Positions 57,412 to 64,000 of a DNA stretch of 64,000 bases are shown one piece after another. Location: positions 1-64,000 of the forward strand of contig LNAC01001222.1 in the NCBI GenBank assembly GCA_002007465.1, read 5' to 3'. Below the pieces are notes generated by a model, which was not told the DNA's origin, did not search any database, and worked only from the letters and a program-made list of their open reading frames with translations. Numbering within the stretch: the first letter of the stretch is position 1; every line of letters starts with the position of its first letter. The DNA comes from Ailurus styani. Taxonomy: Eukaryota > Chordata > Mammalia > Carnivora > Ailuridae. The position numbers and the translations under genes were made by a program.

Positions 57412-57590
57412 TATTTTTTTTAGGTTTTTATTTTAACTCCTGTTAGTTAACATACAGTGTAATATTAGTTTCAGGTGTACAGTATGGAGATTCAACACTT
57501 CCATACACCACTCGGTGCTCATCAGGACAAGTGCTCTTCTTAATCCCCGTCACCTATTTCACTTATCCCCCCTCCCTCTCCCCTCTAAGA
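57412..57590 (-). mobile_element. L1 3'UTR fragment, 5' truncated
   Basis: 'gttagttaacatacagtgta', 'atattagtttcaggtgtaca', 'ttccatacaccactcggtgc' are the reverse of a carnivore L1 3'UTR with the T-rich tail at 57412. Confidence 0.85.
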
Positions 57591-57751
57591 CATGAAAAGA
57601 CATTTTTCCACTGATATTCTTTACTTCCATGAAGGCATTGACAACCAGTAAGGATTAATTGTACTTAGCACTTGTGATTTTGTGAATTGTGTAGACTTCA
57701 AAACTACAGACACATGAAGGTTCTGGAGAAAATGAGAAAAGTGATGGATGT

Positions 57752-58190
57752 TGGGGTGTCTGGGTAGCTCAATCAGTTGGTTAAGTGTCTGACTCTTGAT
57801 TTCAGCTCAGATTGTGATTTCAAGGTCAAGAGATGGAGTCCCATGTCCTGTGCTACGCTCAGTGGGGAGTCTGCTTCTCCTTGTCTCCTTCTGCCTGCAC
57901 CTCCCCCACCATGTGTGTGCTCGTGCATGCTCTCCCTCTCTCTCTCTCTTTTAAGATTTTATTTATTTATTTGACAGAGAGAGAGAGAGAGAGATCACAA
58001 GTAGGCAGAGAGGCAGGCAGAGAGAGAGAGGAGGAAGCAGGCTCCCTGCTGAGCAGAGAGCCCGATGCGGGCCTCGATCCCAGGACCCTGAGATCATGAC
58101 CTGAGCCGAAGGTAGAGGCTTTAACCCACTGAGCCACCCAGGTGCCCCATGCTCTCTCTTAAGTAAATAAATAAATCTCAAAAAAAAAAA
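57752..58190 (+). mobile_element. Older CAN-SINE split by a younger one (outer)
   Basis: The plus-strand head and body ('ggggtgtctgggtagctcaa', 'ctgactcttgatttcagctc') run to about 57949; the tail 'aagtaaataaataaatctc' plus A run resumes at 58160. AAGTGATGGATGT / AAGTGATGAATGT flank the whole composite (57739, 58190). Confidence 0.93.
57950..58148 (-). mobile_element. CAN-SINE, young subtype, inside the older one (inner)
   Basis: Reverse copy: AAGATTTTATTTATTTATTT, 'gagatcacaagtaggcagag', 'gatgcgggcctcgatccc', 'cactgagccacccaggtgcc'. ATGCTCTCCCTCTC / ATGCTCTCTCTTA of the host CT stretch mark the insertion. Confidence 0.94.
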
Positions 58191-58200
58191 AGTGATGAAT

Positions 58201-58719
58201 GTCACAAATAGCTTTCATTATGATTCTTAAAAGTATTCGTGACCCCTAGGAAAACAGGAGAAATACAAATTTCTGGACTCTATTTATGCCATTCTAATTT
58301 ATACTAGACCTTGTTTGTAAATGAGGTCAGGTACTTTGTCCTGGGAACTTATAGAAATAATGGAATAGAGCCCCTTGGTAATCACTTTGCAAGGACAACA
58401 TACGAAGTACATTATGATGATTACCATTCCCTTGCCATTACCAGCTACTGACCACCGTAGGGAGAAAACTTTGTTCAGAAGACAGCTTCACAACCAGAAT
58501 AGAGTACCAGACATCCCAAAGCCAGGGTCTGTAATCAAATTAATTCAGCTAAGACTCAAGTCAAGACACTATCTCCATGAAAAATAGTTACCTGTGTTTA
58601 ATTACCTTGTAGAAATTGTGCTTTTTTTCTTATGCTGTTTAAGTTAATGTGACTTACGTAAGGGGGCAGTTTGGATATGCTTTTCACCACCAGCAAAAAA
58701 TATTTGCCCATCACATTAA
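58201..58719. other. No recognised feature
   Basis: Unique sequence; the 70-codon plus frame at 58375-58587 is not recognisable. Confidence 0.5.
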
Positions 58720-58925
58720 AGCTCCATTAGGCACATACTGTGTGACATACTACATAACATTACTACTGCAACTGCCATTTCTTATGGATCTTCAGCACAG
58801 TATTGTGGAGTGGGCATTATAAGGAAACTGAGGCAGAGAGCGATTAACTCAACCACGATTACACAACTAGTGAGTAACAGAGCCAATGTTTGAAGTCAGG
58901 TGTATCGATCCCAAAGGCTATGATT
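58720..58925 (+). mobile_element. MIR
   Basis: 'ttaggcacatactgtgtgac', 'ataaggaaactgaggcagag', 'acgattacacaactagtgag', 'aacagagccaatgtttgaag' run in MIR order, plus strand. Confidence 0.8.
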
Positions 58926-59770
58926 GGTCTGACCTACAACACAGCCTCCCTGAATCATGAGCCTTTGTGAACATGTTGGAAAGGAAATATGGTGTGGGAT
59001 TTCTTTACAGGCTAAATTAGGTACATTCATCCCTCTTTTTTCATTGCCAGTTTTATCGTTCAGGGCTGGACCATGGCTGTTACATAAGATACCTAGCTTT
59101 GGGATGGATAGTGTTTCACCATAAAAGCTTTGGAAAGATTTGAGAGGAATTCTAACAAGTTTTCTAAAAGCTATGCACATTTTTTCAAAACTGTAGGATA
59201 CATAAACATAGGTCTGTAACAATGCATGCATTTTAAGATGACAAAAAAAGCTGTGAGTCTCAAGAATATAATGTTACAAGAAGACAAGAGAAATGCTGTT
59301 ATTTAGGGCAAAAGAAAATAGAAGCAAACAAAATGATGTCCTAGAGGCAAAAGGTGTGAATTTATAGGTAGAGAAAGAGAAAAAGCGGTGAAGGGAGGAA
59401 AAGACAGAGAAAAAGTCAGAGAGAGAAAAAGAATAAGAAGAGTAAGGGAATCTAATCCCGCATATGTCTGTGGACGAAGTCCCGGGATTTAAGTATTGAC
59501 TCTCTTTGTAGGAAGTTAGTTACATTTAAATATTAGGTTTCCCCACTTTTTGTTTTGAAGACATGACCCTATATAATTATTGCTGTCTAAGTATTAACCT
59601 GTATTTTGCATATTCCTTTAAATGTAATCATACTTTTCAGTTCTTAGCAGTCTTACAGTATTTTGTAGCTATAACTAGAGCTTGACTTCACACACTGCAG
59701 AATAATCGGAGTCTTCTTCCTTATGTCAAAAATTAAGTTAAAAAAAAGAAAGAAACAAAAGAAGATAAAA
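58926..59770. other. No recognised feature
   Basis: Unique sequence with a purine-rich part at about 59360-59450. A 111-codon minus frame (58896-59231) starts in unique DNA and ends in a MIR; not supported. Confidence 0.5.
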
Positions 59771-59785
59771 AATGTGAGAAATGCA

Positions 59786-59950
59786 GGGGCGCCTGGGTGG
59801 CTCAGTTGGTTAAGTGTCCGACTCTTGATTTCAGCTCAGGTCATGATCTCAGGGTTGAAAGATCGAGCCGAGCTGTTGGGCTCCATGCTCAGCATGGAAT
59901 CTGCTTGAAGATTTTCTCCCTCCTTCTCCCTTTGCCACTCCCCCTGCTGG

Positions 59951-60003
<53 letters not shown>

Positions 60004-60024
60004 AAATAAATAAATAAATCTTTA
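59786..60024 (+). mobile_element. CAN-SINE, older subtype, with (CT)n
   Basis: 'ggggcgcctgggtggctcag', 'ttggttaagtgtccgactct', a (CT)n run at 59955-59998, then 'caaataaataaataaatctt'. An N at 60025 follows immediately, so the A tail is lost or unresolved. Confidence 0.93.
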
Positions 60025-60042
60025 NCTTATGAGAATTGTGAG

Positions 60043-60291
60043 AAATGTGAGAAGCCCAGAGTTAAACATTAATTTGGGTCACCAGCTAATGAGCCTATTT
60101 GAGAAATGAGGTATTTCTCCGCTTTGCCTAATATGATTGTGCATTCATTAAAATGACCAAAGTCNAAAAAAATGTGAGAAGCCCAGAGTTAAACATTAAT
60201 TTGGGTCACCAGCTAATGAGCCTATTTGAGAAATGAGGTATTTCTCCGCTTTGCCTAATATGATTGTGCATTCATTAAAATGACCAAAGTC
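60043..60291 (+). repeat. Exact 121-base direct duplication bounded by Ns
   Basis: 60044-60164 and 60171-60291 are identical by eye. A single N at 60165 plus a short A run separates them, and another N (60025) lies just upstream. The most likely cause is an overlap left unmerged when contigs were joined after the SINE tail. Confidence 0.9.
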
Positions 60292-61722
60292 TCCATGTTC
60301 CTTGACATTCCTTTTATGCTGGGGTGTGTCTTGGTGATGCTGTAGGGATACAATAAGTCAGCTATGGCATTTAATCTGGTGTTGCTGAAAAACACAGTTG
60401 TAGGGAAGTCAAGCTAGGTAGGTGGCCTGTTTCCAGAAGGTATTTAATAAAGTAAATGAAGGATCCGGGCAAACCCCAGAGAAGCTGTAATTCTCAGGCT
60501 GATAAGAGGCTGCAGGTCAAGCTGACACTGACATGGCCTAGCCTTGTTTCACCTCCGCTCAAGTATTCAAGAAGTGCCACTTGCTGTTTACTTCCATTGA
60601 CTCCAAGTTGCACGCCCCACTGAACCTGGATTAAGTTACAACTGTTGGGTTTCTCTTGGAGACCTCCGAAAACCATGCCCCACAGTTTTCATCAGTGTCT
60701 CAAATGGGACTGCCAGTAGTGAATATCTCTCGGGGAGAAACATGTCATCAAAAATTGCAAGTTCTCAGTCACACCTTTTAATGAAAAAAAAAAAAAAGTT
60801 CTCCCACCCCACCCTAGCTTCTGCTCTTAGCAGGGAGCTCTTTAAACAAAACAAACAAACTTCAGAAACCTCTCCAGGGTCCCTCTCACCCTTGTCAGAA
60901 CAGCATTGCCCACTTTTGGCTACAAGATCTGGTTTTCTTCCCGGTCCCTGGTGGTCTTGGCAAAAGCTTGCGCAGGTTCCCATGCCACATACCCATGGAA
61001 GAGATGGTGGGGCTTGGTGGTTACAGGGAATGAGCCAGAGAGGCTTGCATTTTCATCTCTGCCGAGCAACTCAGCTCTCTGACCCGGCAGATGAGTCACT
61101 TGGATACCATTGACTGAAAGGGAGAATTTGGGGGCAAATATAGGAACCTTCTCTGAAATCCAGATGCTGTTTATGAGCTATGTTTTCCCAGATCAAATAA
61201 ACAAGCACCAAGAGCAGTCATCCAGGCCCCATGGAAAAAATATTATGTGCCCCAGATGCTTTCATGGCTAGTGGGTGGTGGGTGGCTAAATTAGGCTCTT
61301 GTTTTGTCTAAAGGCATTTGAGTATATAAAAAAAATTACATAGCAAATATCTGGTGTCCCGACTCTCTCAAATTATGAAAACTACTAGTCTCATAATATG
61401 TTAGTGGCAAAGAATAAACATGAATTAAAATCCACTTTACAAATAAAACATGTTGCTTGCATATTATAGAAAAGAAGAAAGACATCAAGTCAAAACATTG
61501 TGATGTCCTAGACCATTACTCACAGTCATGCTATTCTGGGGTCACACTGCAATCATCATCAGCTCTTGCAATGGAAATATAAAGACCCTCAGGTTTCTCA
61601 GAAGAAAAGCTGCGCATGATTTGAGATTTCTTGTGTGACACTCAATCTTGCTGAAAAGAAAAAAAAAGACCCCATTAAATTCCAATTTCTGTTAAGAGGG
61701 TAGCAGACATTTAAACTCTTTA
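60292..61722. other. Single-copy stretch, no gene found
   Basis: Unique sequence of mixed composition. The 123-codon plus frame at 60742-61113 and its minus shadow (60765-60983) show no known domain. Confidence 0.5.
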
Positions 61723-61740
61723 TCAAGGTTTACTTTCTCT

Positions 61741-61960
61741 AATTTACTTTATTTTTTTAGGATTTGTTTATCTAAGAGGGAGAGAGAGAGTGGTGTTGGG
61801 GGTATGTGGAGGGAACACAGAGAGAAGGAGGAAGAATCTTCAGCAGATTCTCTGTAGAGCATGGAGCCCATCGCAGGGCTGGATCTCCAGACCCTGAGGT
61901 CATGACTTGAGCCAAAACCAAGAGCTGGTTGCTTAACTGACTGAGCCATCCAGGCACCCC
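61741..61960 (-). mobile_element. CAN-SINE, older subtype
   Basis: Reverse copy: 'tttttttaggatttgttta', 'gagcatggagcccatcgcag', 'gaggtcatgacttgagcc', 'gactgagccatccaggcacc'. TCAAGGTTTACTTTCT / TCAAGGGTTGCTTTCT flank it (61723, 61961). Confidence 0.93.
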
Positions 61961-61978
61961 TCAAGGGTTGCTTTCTTT

Positions 61979-62527
61979 TAGAACATTCAGTAGCTTTGGG
62001 CATTTAGTTGCATCCAACTGTGAAGTTCCAGAATAGATGCTCTGGAAATCTCCAAAGAAAGCCAACTACGTCATCCCAATCTTTCTTACTTCCCATTTCT
62101 GCTTCTTCATCCTCTCAACTGAACACCTGGGGAAAGCTGGGATCACCTCTGTCTGGCACCTCTTACCTTTTCACATCTTAAAGAAAACTTCTCTGTTAAG
62201 CAAATGTTTCCTCCTCTTCATCAATGTTTTCTCTCCTCCTCTTTATCTGGGGGGTGCTCCTTAGTTGATAATCTTTGGGTTGTCCCTTGACTATAAGGTA
62301 GAGTGTTCCCTACCTTCCTTTCAGCTTTCAAGGGTCTTCTATGAAGGCCTTTAAGCATCAGCCAGTGTGCTATCTTCTTGGTAATTATATTAATGGAAGA
62401 AGATTTGATGTAGATGTGAAATAAATAAAGGGGATTAAGAGGTAGATACATGGAATGATAATCTTGGGTGCATCAATAAGTTTTGAGAGGTAACTTTTCC
62501 ATCTCAAGAGTCTATTTTTCTCATTGG
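61979..62527. other. No recognised feature
   Basis: Unique sequence; opposed frames at 62037-62264 (+) and 62221-62451 (-) are not recognisable. Confidence 0.5.
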
Positions 62528-62528
62528 G

Positions 62529-62642
62529 ATATATATATTATATTTATTATTGATTATTATATATTATATAACATATAATATATAAATTATATAATATATA
62601 TTTTATTAATTATATTTATTATTAATATATATTATATATTTA
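62529..62642. repeat. AT-rich low-complexity tract
   Basis: About 110 bases of TA/TTA units with several short palindromes able to fold back. Confidence 0.9.
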
Positions 62643-62739
62643 TTTTTCTGAAATTGGCCTTTAATTTCACTTATTTGGATTCATGAATAATTGGTTCATG
62701 CAAAGCCTATTTTTAATTTTTGTATATTTGTTCATTCTA

Positions 62740-63250
62740 ATTATTGATTTAAAAATTGATGTGAAATTTACATAACATAAAATTAACCATGTTAGCTAGA
62801 GGGTACAATCGATTGGCCTTTAGTACATTCTCAGTGTTTTACAACCACCATCACTAAGTTCCCAAACATTTTCATCACATCAGAAGGAAATCCTATGCCC
62901 ATTACTCCTCCTCCCCCCAGGCCTTGATGACCATTCATCCATTTTCTGTCTCTACGAATTTGCCTATTCTGGACATTTCATACAAATGGAATCATATCAT
63001 ATGTGACCTTTCGTGATCAGCTTCTTTCATTTAGCATCATGTTTCAAGGCTCATTCACATTGTAGCATGTGTCAGTACTTCATTCCTCTTTATTGCTGAG
63101 TAATAAATATTCCACTGTACGGATATGCCACATTTTGTTTCTGTATTCATCCTCTGGTGGGCATTTGGGTTGTTTCCACTCTTTGGCTATTGTGAATAAG
63201 GCTGCTGTGGATATTTGTGTTCTTGTGTTTTTGTTTCAACATATGTTTTC
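62740..63250 (-). mobile_element. Old L1 3'UTR and ORF2 end
   Basis: 'ataaaattaaccatgttagc', 'acaaccaccatcactaagtt', 'atacaaatggaatcatatca', 'gtagcatgtgtcagtacttc' and 'ggctattgtgaataaggctg' are the reverse complement of an L1MA/L1MB-like 3' end. Confidence 0.85.
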
Positions 63251-63254
63251 TTTT

Positions 63255-63475
63255 TTTCCAAGTAGACAGTACATCACTACTAACTATCATCACCATGCTG
63301 TACCTTAGGTCTCTCTTATAACTGAAAATTTGTGCCCTTTGATCAATATCTTCCCTTTTCCCTTACCCCCAACCTCTGATAACCATCATTCTCCTGTTAC
63401 TATAAGCACAGCATTTTTTTTCAATTCCATGTATAATGAGGTAAGGCAATATTTGTCTTTCTGTGTGTGAAAGCC
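63255..63475 (-). mobile_element. Second old L1 3'UTR fragment
   Basis: 'aactatcatcaccatgctgt', 'ataactgaaaatttgtgccc', 'tgataaccatcattctcctg' belong to a different part of an old L1 3'UTR, minus strand, directly abutting the previous fragment. Confidence 0.75.
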
Positions 63476-63549
63476 TATTTTTTAGATTCTGTAAGCATGT
63501 TTCATAACTAAAGGCTATTTACACTGCTTCTGATACTTTCTCTCTGCAC

Positions 63550-63830
63550 ACTGCCATCAAGCTAATTCAAATTCCTTTTTTGAGTCTTGGCTTAGGTGTA
63601 GTTTCCTCCTGATGCCTTTTCTAACTCTTAGCCTGCCTGAGGGGCTTCTCCTCTGTGCCTCCAAAGCACCCCACAATAGTACCCTTCTACTCACATGTCC
63701 CTCCCAATGGACTCTGAATCCCTCTTACTGTCAGTGTTACCAGGAATGAATATAATCACAATCCTTAATACAGTGCTGGCTAAGAACAAGTTTCCATATT
63801 TAAGTATAAATGAGTGAGTAAAGTACGTAT
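63550..63830 (+). mobile_element. L2 LINE 3' fragment
   Basis: 'gtgtagtttcctcctgatgc', 'cttctactcacatgtccctc', 'atacagtgctggctaagaac', 'aaatgagtgagtaaa' follow the L2 3' end, plus strand. The last 170 bases of the window hold nothing I can name. Confidence 0.65.
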
Positions 63831-64000
63831 TCCTTTTGAGTTTTTAAGGAAAAGGAGAGAAGATTCTTAGAAAGGATCTAAATGGAAGACAGCATGTTCC
63901 AAACCATACTACTTCTTAGTATTAGTTTCATTTAACTAAATGATTCGGGGAAACCAGACATAAAACTTTAGCAACCTCCTTGCTTTTTTGATAAGTGGTA

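Noticed and set aside
62529..62642. AT palindromes as a possible replication origin or cruciform element
   Set aside because: Low-complexity TA/TTA tract; nothing beyond base composition supports such a role.

Overview
This is a vertebrate nuclear window from a carnivore. The evidence is about 28 tRNA-derived CAN-SINEs (SINEC type; + strand form opens with a GGTGGCTCAG-type A box, carries a GATCGAGCCC-type B box, has a CT-rich stretch and ends in AATAAATAAATAAAATC plus oligo-A) together with carnivore-type LINE-1 copies. The youngest SINE subtype has the tail text GCCTACTTGTGATCTCTC. From memory this looks mustelid-like (ferret, mink, badger, otter group) within Caniformia; that placement is inference.

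I found no protein-coding gene, exon chain, tRNA, rRNA or snRNA gene that I can support. The long open frames belong to LINE-1 ORF1/ORF2 remnants, to microsatellites, or to short chance frames on both strands of GC-rich DNA. The window reads as a gene desert or the inside of a very large intron.

Layout. 0-5 kb: the 5' end of a young minus-strand L1 cut by the window edge, then an old L1 3'UTR split by a 1.5-kb L1 insertion. 5-8 kb: unique DNA with SINEs and MIRs. 8.1-18.9 kb: an old minus-strand L1 opened by a 5.5-kb younger L1 with a 16-bp target-site duplication; SINEs sit in both. 19-34 kb: mostly single-copy DNA with an L2, a MER3-like DNA transposon, a MaLR LTR, a GT-rich minisatellite and a small CpG-dense patch. 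34-40 kb: SINEs, a short recent L1 and MIRs. 40.4-45.1 kb: a second large L1 with a different internal deletion. 45-64 kb: MIRs, SINEs, old L1 pieces, an apparent assembly duplication at 60.0-60.3 kb, and L1/L2 remnants at the right end.

The content works as a record of insertion history, not as a pathway. The most informative structures are two L1s that kept their 5' ends and 3' ends but lost complementary internal parts (one the reverse transcriptase region, the other ORF1 plus endonuclease), a CpG-preserved L1 5' end at the window edge, nested SINE pairs, and a strand skew of SINEs and L1s. I see no undescribed biological system that the sequence itself can support.
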